Shown: positions 46,932-57,063 of the stretch, one piece after another
Numbering within the stretch: the stretch's first letter is position 1
How the letters are laid out: every line of letters starts with the position of its first letter
Source of the DNA: Nonlabens sp. Ci31
Lineage (GTDB): Bacteria; Bacteroidota; Bacteroidia; Flavobacteriales; Flavobacteriaceae
NCBI RefSeq assembly: GCF_012974865.1
Contig: NZ_CP043633.1
Coordinates: 1,426,001-1,490,000 of the forward strand
Direction of reading: 5' to 3'
Length of the DNA: 64,000 bases
Made by a program: the position numbers and the translations under genes
The notes under the pieces: model-generated
The model's database searches: none
The model's input: the letters and a program-made list of their open reading frames with translations, nothing else
Told to the model about the DNA's origin: nothing

Positions 46932-47855
46932 TTACTGCGTGAATTTGATAGTTTTAGGAGTCATCTCAATAGTCATTTGCTTGCCTAACTCTAATGTTCG
47001 ATGATCTGTAATATGTCCAGCAGGAAAATCAAAAAGTACCGGATAATCATAATCGGCGGTAAGAGATAAAATGATTTCTCTAGCATTCTTACCAAAAGGG
47101 ACTTCATGATCATTCATGTCGGTCATACCGCCTACGAGTAATGCTTTTAAATGGTCTAGTTTACCAGCTCTTTTCAGTGAGTACATCATTCGTTCTATAT
47201 GGTACAAGTACTCATCTATCTCTTCTATAAAAAGAATATGATCTTCTGTTTCAGCAAAGGTATCACTGCCCAGCATGCTGTATATTATGGAAAGGTTTCC
47301 ACCTACAACAGGAGCTTTTAGAACCTGTTGAGGTAATTGATCGTTGTTTGGAATAGTTATGATTTGACTTTCACCAAAAATTGCTAGTCTCAAACTCTCC
47401 ACACTAATTTCTGGCTTATGAATCAATTCCAGCGGCATAAAACTATGAACACTGGTAAATCCTTGAGATTGCAATTTGCCATGAATCAAGGTCACATCTG
47501 AGTAACCGATGATTATTTTGGATTCCATTTTTACGCCTTGCGCACCTGCGGGTAGCAAAGCAGAAAAGTCAATAGCATCGATCAATTGCACACTGCCATA
47601 TCCGCCACGTGCAATCCATATCGCCTTAATTTCTGGATCGTCAATCGCTTGCTGAAAATCTTCTAAGCGCTCTTCTTTTGTACCGCCAAATTGATGCTCT
47701 TTTTTACCGATAGTTGTTCCAAAACTCACTTGTAAGCCCCAAGATTCTAACAGTTTTTGAGCCGGTTGGAGTGGACGCTCGTCGGCACTTCTTGCAGTGC
47801 ACAAGATTCTAATATGATCGCCTTTTTTAAGATAAGAAGATGATTTATAATTCAA
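46932..47855 (-). CDS. LD-carboxypeptidase (murein tetrapeptide carboxypeptidase)
   Basis: A 307-residue S66-family serine peptidase that removes the terminal D-Ala from tetrapeptides during cytoplasmic peptidoglycan recycling. The expected triad is visible: Ser119 in IIGYSDVTLIHG, a Glu in FIEEIDEYLYHIERM, and His in FPAGHITDHRTLELG. The approach segment IWIARGGYGSVQLID and VVGGNLSIIYSMLGSD are also typical. No signal peptide is seen, consistent with a cytoplasmic enzyme. Confidence 0.93.
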   Translation of the reverse strand: MNYKSSSYLKKGDHIRILCTARSADERPLQPAQKLLESWGLQVSFGTTIGKKEHQFGGTKEERLEDFQQAIDDPEIKAIWIARGGYGSVQLIDAIDFSALLPAGAQGVKMESKIIIGYSDVTLIHGKLQSQGFTSVHSFMPLELIHKPEISVESLRLAIFGESQIITIPNNDQLPQQVLKAPVVGGNLSIIYSMLGSDTFAETEDHILFIEEIDEYLYHIERMMYSLKRAGKLDHLKALLVGGMTDMNDHEVPFGKNAREIILSLTADYDYPVLFDFPAGHITDHRTLELGKQMTIEMTPKTIKFTQ

Positions 47856-47999
47856 TGAGAAATTTATTTTTATACAATTTAAACTATTTTAAATATTAAA
47901 AGTCAGAAGACTAAGTTAGCATTTTATATATTATACCTGCTTTTAAGAAGTTAAGCCTTGTTAAAGACCCACTTACTAACCTTTCTAACTCAACATACC

Positions 48000-49451
48000 A
48001 TGGAAACACTGACTTCTTGCAATACAGCATCACTAACAGTTTATATGGATACCCTTGCAAATCCATGGGATATGGTAAAAGTACGTCACCTATTAAGAAG
48101 ATTAGGTTATGGGCTGGATCAGGCACAAGAAGCTATGGCTTTGACACAAGTTCCTGATGTATTCATAGAAAACTATATCAATACCGCTGCAAATTATGCC
48201 CTTTCTCCGGCGCCATCATGGGCTTTTTGGAGTGCGAGTGATTATACAAATTTGAATACGGAGCGTACTGCTCAGATACAAGAATGGTACACCCAAGTTT
48301 TTAATGATACCGTCAATCTAAATTTTAGAGCGAGAATGACCTTGTTCTGGCACAACCATTTTGTAACTAGAATAGAGGATTATCAGGCTCCTAGCTGGAT
48401 GTATCAATACTACAACTTACTACAGACTCATGCGTTGGGTAATTTTAAAACCCTCACAAAAGAAATGGGTAAAAATGAGTCCATGCTGGTTTTCTTAAAC
48501 GGTGTACTCAATAATAGATTTAGTCCTAATGAAAATTATGCTAGAGAATTGTTAGAACTTTTTACCTTAGGAGAAAATAACAATTATGCACAAACAGATG
48601 TAGTGGAAGCCGCTAGAGCATTAACTGGCTATAACAACTTTACAGAATTAGGTGCGCCTATCGCATTTCAAGGATCCACTTTTGACAACACGCCCAAAAC
48701 TATTTTTGGAGCTACCGCAAATTACAATCACGATAGCTTAATAGATCATTTATTTGCTGTGCGAGCTAATGAAATCTCTGACTTTATAGTAAAGAAAATT
48801 TACAGAGCTTTTATAAGTCCAGAATTACCCACGCAAAACATCATAGACCAGCTGGCGCAAACATTTAGGAATGCCAACTGGGAAATTCTACCAGTAGTAA
48901 AACAGCTGTTTAAAAGTGAGCACTTTTTTGATCCTGAAGCAAGAGCAACGGTCATTAAAGACCCTTTGGACTGTTTAGTACTATTTATTAAGGAAGCTAA
49001 CTTTAATTTCCCACAAGCTAATTTGAATACGTTATTTTATTTTACCTCTGTTCTGGGTCAGCGGTATTTTAACCCTATAGATGTTGCTGGTTGGCAAGGT
49101 GATAGAGATTGGGTCAACAGCAGTACCATTACAGGTAGATGGCAGGCACAAGAATACATCATGTGGACCATGTGGAATATAGATCAAGAATTATTTAGAA
49201 ATATTGCCTTAGATAATTCTACATCCTTAAACGATCCTGCCGTTATCTCAAGGGATATTGTAGATCGGTTTGTCCCTCGAAGTCTTTATACAGCTTCTGA
49301 TTATACACTAGCAACTACTGTTTTTAAAGGAGATGTCCCAGAGAATTATTACACCACGATGCAATGGAATCTCAATTGGGGCTCTGTTCCATTTCAGGTG
49401 ATACTTCTGTTACAACATATTTTTAGAATGCCAGAATTCCAACTTAAATAA
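48000..49451 (+). CDS. DUF1800 family protein
   Basis: A 483-residue protein with the DUF1800 signatures VRHLLRRLGYGLDQAQEA, LFWHNHFVTRIEDY, NYARELLELFTLGE and FNPIDVAGWQGDRDW. DUF1800 genes almost always sit beside a DUF1501 gene, as here (7-bp spacing). The pair is widespread in Bacteroidetes and Planctomycetes; the function is undetermined. The start is set at 48000. No clear signal peptide is seen. Confidence 0.9.
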   Translation: METLTSCNTASLTVYMDTLANPWDMVKVRHLLRRLGYGLDQAQEAMALTQVPDVFIENYINTAANYALSPAPSWAFWSASDYTNLNTERTAQIQEWYTQVFNDTVNLNFRARMTLFWHNHFVTRIEDYQAPSWMYQYYNLLQTHALGNFKTLTKEMGKNESMLVFLNGVLNNRFSPNENYARELLELFTLGENNNYAQTDVVEAARALTGYNNFTELGAPIAFQGSTFDNTPKTIFGATANYNHDSLIDHLFAVRANEISDFIVKKIYRAFISPELPTQNIIDQLAQTFRNANWEILPVVKQLFKSEHFFDPEARATVIKDPLDCLVLFIKEANFNFPQANLNTLFYFTSVLGQRYFNPIDVAGWQGDRDWVNSSTITGRWQAQEYIMWTMWNIDQELFRNIALDNSTSLNDPAVISRDIVDRFVPRSLYTASDYTLATTVFKGDVPENYYTTMQWNLNWGSVPFQVILLLQHIFRMPEFQLK

Positions 49452-49458
49452 TAGCGCT

Positions 49459-51063
49459 ATGTGTACATCTGATAAAAAACACCAAGACCCAAATTCTCAA
49501 GCGCATCGGGAGGAACACGAATCCTGGAATAGAAGGACTTTTTTACAAGCACTGGGAATAGCTGGTGCTGGGGCATTTACTCTAGGCGGCTCTCAAATTT
49601 CTAGCGCTATGAGCTCACCTATTACAGCAGCTCTTGCGGCAAGTAACAATGACCGCGTATTGGTTTTAATAAGACTTAAAGGAGGTAACGATGGTTTGAA
49701 TACCATTGTACCAGTATACGATTACAGTACTTATGCAGCTAACCGAGCAAGTATTGCATTACCACAAAACTCTTTATATAATTTAAGTCCAGATTTTGGT
49801 TTGCCTTCTTTTATGAGCTCTTTACAATCCAGATGGGGAAATGGAGAGATGAAAATCGTTCATGGAGTCGGTTATCAAGGGCAAAACCTATCTCATTTTA
49901 GATCCAGTGATATATGGGCAAGTACAGAGCCAGCTGCAGTAGAAGAAACAGGCTGGATGGGGAGGTTTTTTGAAAATGAATTTCCCAACTTTTTATTGAG
50001 TCCGCCAGCGGTACCACCAGCGATACAAATAGGTAGTTTGGGGAATCTCGCTTTTGAAGGCTCACAGACTAATTATGCCTTTTCTGTGGCAGATCCACAG
50101 CAACTCTATAACCTCGCCCAAAACGGCTGGCAACACGATGCCTTAAACGTACCGCCATGTACGTATGGAGATCAATTAAGTTTTTTAAGATCTACCACTA
50201 ACAACACCTTTCAATATGCAGGAGTTATCAATAACGCTTATCAGGCAAGTGCTACACAAGCTACTTATGGGAATCATTCTATTGCAGAGCAGTTTTCTAT
50301 TGTGGCGAGATTGATCAAAGGCCAGCTAGGCACAAAAGTTTATATGGTCACCCTAGACGGTTTTGATACCCATGCAAATCAGGCGGGAACACATGCCGAT
50401 CGCATGCAAAAACTCTCCGAATCAATCGATGCGTTTTACAACGATCTTGCGGCTTATGGAAATCAAGATGAGGTTCTTTGCATGACGATTTCTGAATTCG
50501 GTAGAAGGGTAGAAGAAAATGGTTCTAATGGAACTGATCACGGCGCCGCTGCACCTATGATGCTTTTCGGTGGCGGACTGAATGGAAACGGGTTTATAGG
50601 CTCTCATCCTAGTATGACTAATCTGGATGCCAACGGCAATATGAGCTACAGCACCGATTTTAGAGCTGTCTATTCCACGGTGATGAAAGAATGGTTGTGC
50701 ATTCCACCGTCTATTGTAGACCAGGCGATGCTCAATGGTAATTTCAATACGTTAAACCTAGGATTCAATTGCACCACAGCTGGAATAGATGACTTTGCAA
50801 ATAAAGACTTCCATCATTTTGTGATCCATAAACCACAACAGGTGAGTTTGCATATACAGCTAGAAAGCGGTCGCAAACTGGACATACGTATTTATAATAT
50901 GTTGGGTCAGGAAATAGGCCAGCTGGCAAATCGATACTTCTTGCCCGGCGTTCATGAGATGGATATCCAGGAGGCGTTGCCGTCCAGAACGTTTTCTGGT
51001 CCGTATATTTATAAAATTGAAAGTGCTGGAAAGCAGTATAGCAGTCAGTTTATTATCGATTAA
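49459..51063 (+). CDS. DUF1501 sulfatase-like protein with Tat signal and type IX-like C-terminus
   Basis: A 534-residue protein. A twin-arginine-type signal starts NRRTFLQALGIAGAGAF (about 25-41). The DUF1501 core follows, with IRLKGGNDGLNTIVPVYDY, IVHGVGYQGQNLSHFRSSDIW, MVTLDGFDTHANQ and TISEFGRRVEENGSNGTDHGAA, motifs shared with the alkaline phosphatase/sulfatase superfamily. The last ~80 residues (HIQLESGRKLDIRIYNMLGQ to QFIID) have the layout of a type IX secretion sorting domain. Export through Tat and then T9SS would be unusual. It is translationally coupled to the DUF1800 gene. Confidence 0.88.
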   Translation: MCTSDKKHQDPNSQAHREEHESWNRRTFLQALGIAGAGAFTLGGSQISSAMSSPITAALAASNNDRVLVLIRLKGGNDGLNTIVPVYDYSTYAANRASIALPQNSLYNLSPDFGLPSFMSSLQSRWGNGEMKIVHGVGYQGQNLSHFRSSDIWASTEPAAVEETGWMGRFFENEFPNFLLSPPAVPPAIQIGSLGNLAFEGSQTNYAFSVADPQQLYNLAQNGWQHDALNVPPCTYGDQLSFLRSTTNNTFQYAGVINNAYQASATQATYGNHSIAEQFSIVARLIKGQLGTKVYMVTLDGFDTHANQAGTHADRMQKLSESIDAFYNDLAAYGNQDEVLCMTISEFGRRVEENGSNGTDHGAAAPMMLFGGGLNGNGFIGSHPSMTNLDANGNMSYSTDFRAVYSTVMKEWLCIPPSIVDQAMLNGNFNTLNLGFNCTTAGIDDFANKDFHHFVIHKPQQVSLHIQLESGRKLDIRIYNMLGQEIGQLANRYFLPGVHEMDIQEALPSRTFSGPYIYKIESAGKQYSSQFIID

Positions 51064-51074
51064 ATGGGTTGATG

Positions 51075-51096
51075 TTCCGCTTTCGCGAAAGCGGAA
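51075..51096. repeat. GCTTTCGCGAAAGC palindrome, copy 8 (intergenic, longest)
   Basis: A perfect 22-bp palindrome (TTCC-GCTTTCGCGAAAGC-GGAA) in the spacer between the DUF1501 gene and metG, starting 12 bp after the stop codon. Confidence 0.92.
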
Positions 51097-51176
51097 TAAC
51101 AATAGCCACAACCACCTATAAAAGTATCTTTTAAGAAAGAGCAATGTCGTAAATTTGCAGCTTTCAAAAGAACTTC

Positions 51177-53249
51177 ATGAGCGATCAAAAACGTTTTACG
51201 ATTACGGCAGCATTGCCTTATACTAATGGACCTGTTCATATAGGTCACCTGGCTGGTGTCTATGTTCCTGCAGATATTTTTGCGCGTTACCAGCGTATGA
51301 AGGGCAGCGATGTCGCTTTTATTTGCGGTAGCGATGAGCATGGAGTGCCTATTACTATAAAAGCTAAAAAGGAAGGAATTACTCCGCAAGAATTGGTGAA
51401 TCGCTATCATAAAATCATTGGTGATTCCTTTAAGGAATTTGGGATTACTTTTGATAATTACAGCCGTACCAGCGCACCTATTCATCATGAAACGGCAAGC
51501 GCCTTTTTTACTAAGTTATACAATGACGGTAAATTTATCGAGCAAGTGACCGAGCAATTATACGATCCTGAAGCAGACCAGTTTCTAGCAGATCGTTTTG
51601 TGGTGGGAACTTGTCCTAAATGTGGCAATACAGAGGCTTATGGAGATCAATGTGAGAAATGTGGTACCTCTCACAACGGTACCGATTTAATAGATCCTAA
51701 AAGTGCTATTACTGGAAATACACCAGAATTAAAAGAAACCAGACACTGGTTTTTACCCCTAGATGAGTACAGCGAGTGGCTCCATGAGTGGATCGTAGAA
51801 GGACACTCCAAAGACTGGAAAACAAATGTATTAGGTCAAGTAAAAAGCTGGATCACCGATGGATTACACCCACGCGCGGTAACTCGAGATCTGGATTGGG
51901 GAATTCCTGTGCCTGTAGAAGGAGCCGATGGTAAAGTACTTTATGTATGGTTTGATGCTCCTATTGGATATATAAGCGCTACCAAAGAATGGGCAGCTCG
52001 TGAAGGAAAGAATTGGGAAGATTACTGGAAGAATGAAGATACTTCTTTGTTGCATTTTATAGGAAAGGACAATATTGTTTTTCACTGTATTATTTTCCCT
52101 GCGATGTTAAAAGCACATGGTGATTACATCTTACCAGAAAATGTACCCGCAAACGAATTCCTCAACCTAGAAGACGATAAAATATCTACCTCTAGAAATT
52201 GGGCCGTTTGGTTGCATGAATACCTAGCAGATTTTCCTGGACAGCAAGATGTGTTGCGATATGTACTAACGGCAAATGCTCCAGAAACTAAGGACAATAA
52301 CTTTACTTGGAAAGATTTTCAAGCACGTAATAACAATGAGTTGGTTGCCAACCTTGGAAACTTTGTGAACCGAGTCATTGTACTGACCAATAAATATTAT
52401 GAAGGAATCGTTCCAGAAACTTCAGGTCTTACACCTAGAGATCAAGACGTCTTGGACCAAATCAAGACATTTCCTAAATCTATAGGTGACAGTCTGGACA
52501 GATTCCGTTTTAGAGAAGCGCTTCAAGAATTGATGAATCTTTCTAGTATAGGAAACAAGTATATTGCCGAAGAAGGATTAGAACCTTGGAAACTCGTAAA
52601 AACAAATCCAGAGCAAGTTCAAAATATCATGTACGTGTGTTTACAAATCACGACCGCATTAGCGATCTTAAGTGAGCCATTTTTACCGCATACATCAACT
52701 AAGTTGAAAAACATACTGGACTATCCCGCACTCGATGGGGAATCTGCTAATTGGGATCGGGTAGCTAGTAAGGATCCACTTCTTGCAGCAGGACATAAAA
52801 TAAACCCATCAGAATTGCTTTTTTCTAAAATAGAAGACGAGCAAATCCAAGCGCAACTCGATAAACTAGAAGCTACAAAAGTGGCTAATACTAAAGAAAC
52901 ACGCACTCTTATGCCTCAAAAAGAAGAAACGAATTACGACGACTTTATGAAAATGGACCTGCGAGTAGGAGAAATCCTTACCGCAGAGAAAATGCCTAAG
53001 ACTGATAAATTAATGGTCATGACCGTGGATACGGGAATCGATAAAAGAACCATCGTTTCTGGAATCGCACAACATTACACAGCCGAAGAATTAGTAGGTC
53101 GCAAAGTAACCGTACTTGCCAACCTTGCACCAAGAAAATTAAGAGGTGTAGAATCTCAAGGAATGATTTTACTCGCTGAAGATCCTGAGGGGAAATTGGT
53201 GTTTGTAAATCCAGATGATGCTATTGTGAATGGAGCGGTGATTGCTTAA
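51177..53249 (+). CDS. metG: Methionyl-tRNA synthetase with C-terminal tRNA-binding domain
   Basis: A 690-residue class I synthetase. It has [14 protein letters not shown] (HIGH at 22-25), a four-Cys zinc knuckle ([20 protein letters not shown] near 145-162) and KISTS at about 335-339 in place of the more usual KMSKS, a variation found in other MetG enzymes. The anticodon domain is followed by a C-terminal EMAP/Arc1p-type OB domain (about 580-690, [14 protein letters not shown] ... [15 protein letters not shown]). The OB domain raises tRNA affinity and dimerises the enzyme. A terminator-like hairpin follows. Confidence 0.97.
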   Translation: MSDQKRFTITAALPYTNGPVHIGHLAGVYVPADIFARYQRMKGSDVAFICGSDEHGVPITIKAKKEGITPQELVNRYHKIIGDSFKEFGITFDNYSRTSAPIHHETASAFFTKLYNDGKFIEQVTEQLYDPEADQFLADRFVVGTCPKCGNTEAYGDQCEKCGTSHNGTDLIDPKSAITGNTPELKETRHWFLPLDEYSEWLHEWIVEGHSKDWKTNVLGQVKSWITDGLHPRAVTRDLDWGIPVPVEGADGKVLYVWFDAPIGYISATKEWAAREGKNWEDYWKNEDTSLLHFIGKDNIVFHCIIFPAMLKAHGDYILPENVPANEFLNLEDDKISTSRNWAVWLHEYLADFPGQQDVLRYVLTANAPETKDNNFTWKDFQARNNNELVANLGNFVNRVIVLTNKYYEGIVPETSGLTPRDQDVLDQIKTFPKSIGDSLDRFRFREALQELMNLSSIGNKYIAEEGLEPWKLVKTNPEQVQNIMYVCLQITTALAILSEPFLPHTSTKLKNILDYPALDGESANWDRVASKDPLLAAGHKINPSELLFSKIEDEQIQAQLDKLEATKVANTKETRTLMPQKEETNYDDFMKMDLRVGEILTAEKMPKTDKLMVMTVDTGIDKRTIVSGIAQHYTAEELVGRKVTVLANLAPRKLRGVESQGMILLAEDPEGKLVFVNPDDAIVNGAVIA

Positions 53250-53255
53250 ATATTT

Positions 53256-53295
53256 TATCAAAAAGGGGCGGAGCTAATTCTGCCCTCTTTTGATA
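53256..53295 (+). terminator. Terminator-like hairpin after metG
   Basis: Arms TATCAAAAAGGGGCGGA and TCTGCCCTCTTTTGATA pair with a few mismatches around a 6-base loop, just past the metG stop. There is no long T-run, so its strength is uncertain. Confidence 0.55.
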
Positions 53296-53678
53296 TGGGA
53301 TAGTTTAAAAATAATTCCTGCCGATGGCGCCAGTATCAACAATCGCTAGTGCTCGTTTTTAACTAATGCCGCTTACGAGTGTAAGATTAAAATAGTCGAG
53401 AAGCTACCTTATTGTACACAGGATAAATCGGCAAAACTATTCCAAATACAGAATTGATTTTATGTAAATCTGATAACGAACCTCATAAATAAAGAGGTTT
53501 GAAATACCTAGATCAGTTAAATAGAAAGAGACTGTTTATAAAATTAATTTTTCCACTGAATCATGTTCCCTACCAACTTCTGTTCTTTAAAAGAAAACAG
53601 AGAGTGAAACATAAAGAACGAATGATAAAATAGGCAACACAAATTGCCTACTGCCCACTCATTTTGCTGCATACAGGA
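53296..53678. other. Intergenic region without a recognisable gene
   Basis: About 380 bases after metG. I found no open frame with coding character, no tRNA-like fold and no repeat unit. Confidence 0.5.
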
Positions 53679-54782
53679 TTAATCCTTCCACTCTGCAATA
53701 AACAAGTTTGTATCGCGTCCACCACCGTTATTGCGGTTGGATGAGAAGGCCAGGTATTTTCCATTGTTTGAAAATACCGGGAAAGCATCAAAAGTTTCTC
53801 CAGCAGTAATGCGTTCCAGACCAGTTCCGTCCGTATTGATCATGTATAGGTTGAAAGGGAAACCGCGCTCTGCTTCAAAGTTAGAAGAGAACAAGACACG
53901 TTTCCCATCTGGTAAAAAGAAGGGAGACCAGTTGGCATTTCCTAATTGGGTCAACTGACGCAAATCAGACCCATCTGCATTACAGATATACAATTCCATT
54001 TCTGTAGGTTGCACCAATCCTGTTTTAAGTAAATCTTGGTATTCTTTAATTTCTGCTTCGGTTTTAGGTCGTGAAGAACGGAAGATCAATTGTGTTCCAT
54101 CTGGCGAGAAAAAGGCACCACCATCATAACCCAATTCAAAGGTGATTTGCTTTACATTTCCACCATCAATATCCATCGTGTACAATTCTAAATCACCGCT
54201 CCGGTCGCTGGTGAAGACAATTTTATCCCCTTGTGGAGAAACCGTAGGCTCTGCATCATAGCCTTTTTCGTTAGTCAGTTGCGCCGTGATATTCCCATCC
54301 AAATCTGCTACAAAAATGTCGTAGCTGTCATAAATAGGCCATACATATTTGCCGTTTTCTTTGAGTGGTGTATCAGGACAGTCGTCCATCACAAGATGTG
54401 TACTGGCATAAATTACGTGTTTATTATCAGGTAAGAAATACGCACAAGTGGCTCTTCCTTTGCCAGTAGAGACCATTTTTGGCACGCTTTCCTGCCTGCC
54501 GGCAGGCATGGCGCGAAAGCTGTCTCCATTATTCATCAAAAACATTTGATCACAACCTACATCCCAATCGGCATTGTTGCTTTGAAAGATGAGCTGCTTG
54601 TCATCAAAACTCCAATACGCCTCAGCATTATCACCGCCAAATGTTACTTGATACATGTCCTTAAAATGATTCTCACCTTCCATAATAAGAGGGTTTTCAT
54701 TTGCAGCGGTATCTTCACTAGTGGCCTTGTCTTTACAACTGATAATGGTGATGATGGAAATAAGGAATAAGAACTTTTTCAT
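53679..54782 (-). CDS. TolB-like beta-propeller lipoprotein (PD40 repeats)
   Basis: A 367-residue lipoprotein (signal ending IITIISC, Cys16) with six WD40-like PD40 repeats: FSFDDKQLIFQS-type, ISPQGDKIVFTSDRSGDLEL, FSPDGTQLIFRSSRP, FLPDGKRVLFSSN and FSNNGKYLAFSSNR. The layout is that of TolB-like periplasmic or surface propellers that scaffold protein contacts. A palindrome with a 21-bp insert lies inside it and encodes SFRAMPAGRQES at about 87-99, between repeats, in a loop position. Specific function unknown. Confidence 0.88.
   Translation of the reverse strand: MKKFLFLISIITIISCKDKATSEDTAANENPLIMEGENHFKDMYQVTFGGDNAEAYWSFDDKQLIFQSNNADWDVGCDQMFLMNNGDSFRAMPAGRQESVPKMVSTGKGRATCAYFLPDNKHVIYASTHLVMDDCPDTPLKENGKYVWPIYDSYDIFVADLDGNITAQLTNEKGYDAEPTVSPQGDKIVFTSDRSGDLELYTMDIDGGNVKQITFELGYDGGAFFSPDGTQLIFRSSRPKTEAEIKEYQDLLKTGLVQPTEMELYICNADGSDLRQLTQLGNANWSPFFLPDGKRVLFSSNFEAERGFPFNLYMINTDGTGLERITAGETFDAFPVFSNNGKYLAFSSNRNNGGGRDTNLFIAEWKD
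54486..54520. repeat. Palindrome copy carrying a 21-bp nested insertion (inside PD40 gene)
   Basis: GCTTTC (54486-54491) and GCGAAAGC (54513-54520) flank exactly 21 bp (54492-54512). The insert sequence is identical to that in the EEP gene, although the host genes lie on opposite strands. It is in frame and adds AMPAGRQ within a parent SFRES reading. Confidence 0.92.
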
Positions 54783-54871
54783 GAGTTTTTAATTTTCGTG
54801 CTAAATTACAGCCTATGGCTTTAGTAAAAAAATCATATACTTGATGTAATTACGCACCAATAACTTACCAC

Positions 54872-55111
54872 ATGTCACGACAAAGTATTACACTAACAGA
54901 ACCAAATAATGAGTGGTTAAAAGATCAAGTGGAGAGCAAAGAGTATTCTAGTAAGAGTGAATTGGTTAACGACTTAGTACGACAAGCTAGAAATCAGCAA
55001 AAACAGATAGACTGGATCCATCACAAACTTGAAAAAGCAGAACAAAGCCGCTTTACGTACGATAGCCAGCAACAGATTTTAAAAGAGTCTAAATCAAGGC
55101 TTGATGGCTGA
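54872..55111 (+). CDS. ParD-like antitoxin
   Basis: A 79-residue protein with an N-terminal ribbon-helix-helix DNA-binding fold (SRQSITLTEPNNEWLKDQVESKEYSSKSELVNDLVRQARNQQ split over residues 2-44). A helical, charged C-terminal tail would wrap the toxin. ParD antitoxins repress their own operon. Its stop overlaps the downstream toxin start by 8 bp, the normal coupling of ParDE modules. Confidence 0.9.
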   Translation: MSRQSITLTEPNNEWLKDQVESKEYSSKSELVNDLVRQARNQQKQIDWIHHKLEKAEQSRFTYDSQQQILKESKSRLDG

Positions 55112-55397
55112 TTACCTTTTGAGCAGTGCTGCAAAAGAAGATTTAATAAGGATGCATCATTATGGCGTCCACAAATTTGTTATGCAACAAGCCGATAGCT
55201 ATTTCAATTCTTTTTTTGAGTATTTTAAAATCATAGCGCAAAGACCCTATTCATTTGAAGCCGTTGAATTTATCAAACCTGGGTATAGAAGATGTGTTTG
55301 TGGCTCAGACAGTATGTATTACTGCATCAATAAAACTAAAAATAAGGTTGAAATAATGACTATTATAGGGCGACAGGATTTAAAGAATATGCCGTAA
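55104..55397 (+). CDS. ParE/RelE-superfamily toxin
   Basis: A 97-residue protein with the ParE fold: LLSSAAKEDLIRMHHYGVHKF, a helical hairpin, IAQRPYSFEAVEFIKPGYRRC and a final beta sheet ending EIMTIIGRQDLKNM. ParE toxins poison DNA gyrase; RelE relatives cleave mRNA; target choice needs experiment. The ATG at 55104 lies inside the antitoxin gene, just before its stop. Confidence 0.9.
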   Translation: MADYLLSSAAKEDLIRMHHYGVHKFVMQQADSYFNSFFEYFKIIAQRPYSFEAVEFIKPGYRRCVCGSDSMYYCINKTKNKVEIMTIIGRQDLKNMP

Positions 55398-55461
55398 TTG
55401 GCTTTAAAGCGCTCCGTCTTATTTAAATTTGTTACCTACATTTCTATATAATTACACACTT

Positions 55462-56703
55462 ATGAGAATCACGATACTTTTTATAGCCCTTTGTTTATTA
55501 GTCTCCTGTAAGACAGATCAAAAAAACCAACAACCCATCAAAGGCGACATGAAAGCAGATGTGGTTTACTTGGCTTCTGATAGTCTACAAGGGCGCGAGA
55601 CTGGAACTTCTTATGAACTTCTTGCTGCAGATTATATTGCAAAACGCATGAAAGAATCCGGGTTAGAGCCTAAAGGAAATGCGGGAACCTATTTCCAGAC
55701 TTTCTCTTTTAAACCTTCTAGTGGTCCACATCAAGAAGCAGCTTTTACAGACGAGAAAGGTGATGTATATTTAACAGGAACTAACGTCATCGGTTACATC
55801 GATAATGGGGCTGCACAAACCGTTGTTATAGGAGCACATTATGATCATTTAGGAATGGGCGGTGAAGGTTCTTTATACCGTGAAGGAGAGGCCATTCACA
55901 ATGGAGCAGATGATAATGCGAGTGGTGTTGCTGTCATGCTAGACCTGGCTTATGACTTAAAAATGAGCGATAAAAAAGGAAATAACTATTTATTCATGGC
56001 ATTTTCTGGTGAAGAGTTGGGATTGTTAGGCTCTAATTATTTTACTAAGAATTCTACGATTGCTCTAGATTCTATAAGCTATATGATCAATATGGACATG
56101 GTGGGAAGACTGAATGATGAGAATACTCTTGCCGTCTATGGCGCAGGAACTTCTCCTCGATGGAAACAAATCATCAACGCTGTAAATAAAGATTTTACGC
56201 TGGCAATTAGTGAAAGTGGCGTTGGACCGAGTGATCATACTTCCTTTTATTTAAATGATATTCCGGTATTGCATTTCTTCACGGGACAGCATGAAGATTA
56301 TCACAAACCAGGCGATGATGCAGAGAAGCTGAACTATGCTGGAATGCAACAAATCTCCAACTATATTCTCAGAATAGTAGGCGAGACCGATAAAGCGGGA
56401 AGACTAGCCTTTAGAAAAACTAAAAATGAAAGCGAAGAAGTACCGCGTTTTAAAGTAGGACTTGGAGTAGTTCCTGATTATTTATTTACGGGTAAAGGAA
56501 TGCGCATAGACGGTATAAGCGAAGATAAACCAGCCCAAAAAGCAGGACTTATGAAAGGTGATATAGTCGTAAAATTAGGAGACAGCACGATTGTAGATAT
56601 GATGAGTTACATGCGTACGTTAGCAACTTTTGATAATGGCGATAAAACTATGGTTACTGTAGATCGTGATGGTAAAATGGTGGAGAAAGAGATAGAGTTT
56701 TGA
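55462..56703 (+). CDS. M28-family metallopeptidase lipoprotein with PDZ domain
   Basis: A 413-residue protein with a lipobox (IALCLLVSC, Cys16). The M28 zinc aminopeptidase core is shown by VVIGAHYDHLGMG (metal His/Asp), NGADDNASGVAVMLDLA and FMAFSGEELGLLGSNYF; the final His is in HFFTGQHEDYH. A PDZ domain ends the protein (about 325-413, FKVGLGVVPDYLFTGKG ... KAGLMKGDIVVKLGD). It likely trims peptides at the cell envelope. The start at 55462 gives the signal peptide. It follows parE in the same direction by 64 bp. Confidence 0.93.
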   Translation: MRITILFIALCLLVSCKTDQKNQQPIKGDMKADVVYLASDSLQGRETGTSYELLAADYIAKRMKESGLEPKGNAGTYFQTFSFKPSSGPHQEAAFTDEKGDVYLTGTNVIGYIDNGAAQTVVIGAHYDHLGMGGEGSLYREGEAIHNGADDNASGVAVMLDLAYDLKMSDKKGNNYLFMAFSGEELGLLGSNYFTKNSTIALDSISYMINMDMVGRLNDENTLAVYGAGTSPRWKQIINAVNKDFTLAISESGVGPSDHTSFYLNDIPVLHFFTGQHEDYHKPGDDAEKLNYAGMQQISNYILRIVGETDKAGRLAFRKTKNESEEVPRFKVGLGVVPDYLFTGKGMRIDGISEDKPAQKAGLMKGDIVVKLGDSTIVDMMSYMRTLATFDNGDKTMVTVDRDGKMVEKEIEF

Positions 56704-57063
56704 GTAAGTTTCTTAGTCTTTGAGTTTGTGAGTTGTTGAGGCCATAGTAGTTCTTAGCTCATTTTGTAATTCTTGCATCGCAAACACCCTTTGACCTATC
56801 GGACATTTCCCTCAACGGAAACCTATAACAACTAGCTATAGAGATAATTAAATGTAGAGCTCAACTAATCATTTTCTCTCAAGCGAAAAGAAAAACTGGG
56901 TATTTGCCATGTTTATGATCACACATTAATATGTAATCTTGCGCAAATACTCTTTATCCTGCGCAGATTTCCCTCACAGGGAAACCATGAGTTCTATTTC
57001 TATCGAAATGAAAAGGAATTCTCATTTTTTCAATTTCAAATTTCTCAAAATTTCTATTTTTTT
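56704..57063. other. Intergenic region upstream of the TPP riboswitch
   Basis: About 360 bases with no gene. It holds two imperfect copies of the short motif ATTTCCCTCA plus GGAAACC (near 56805 and 56978) and an A/T-rich end near 57050. No clear function. Confidence 0.5.

Noticed and set aside
51075..51096. The 22-bp palindrome as a simple terminator
   Set aside because: No T-run follows, and the same sequence occurs in the middle of coding regions.
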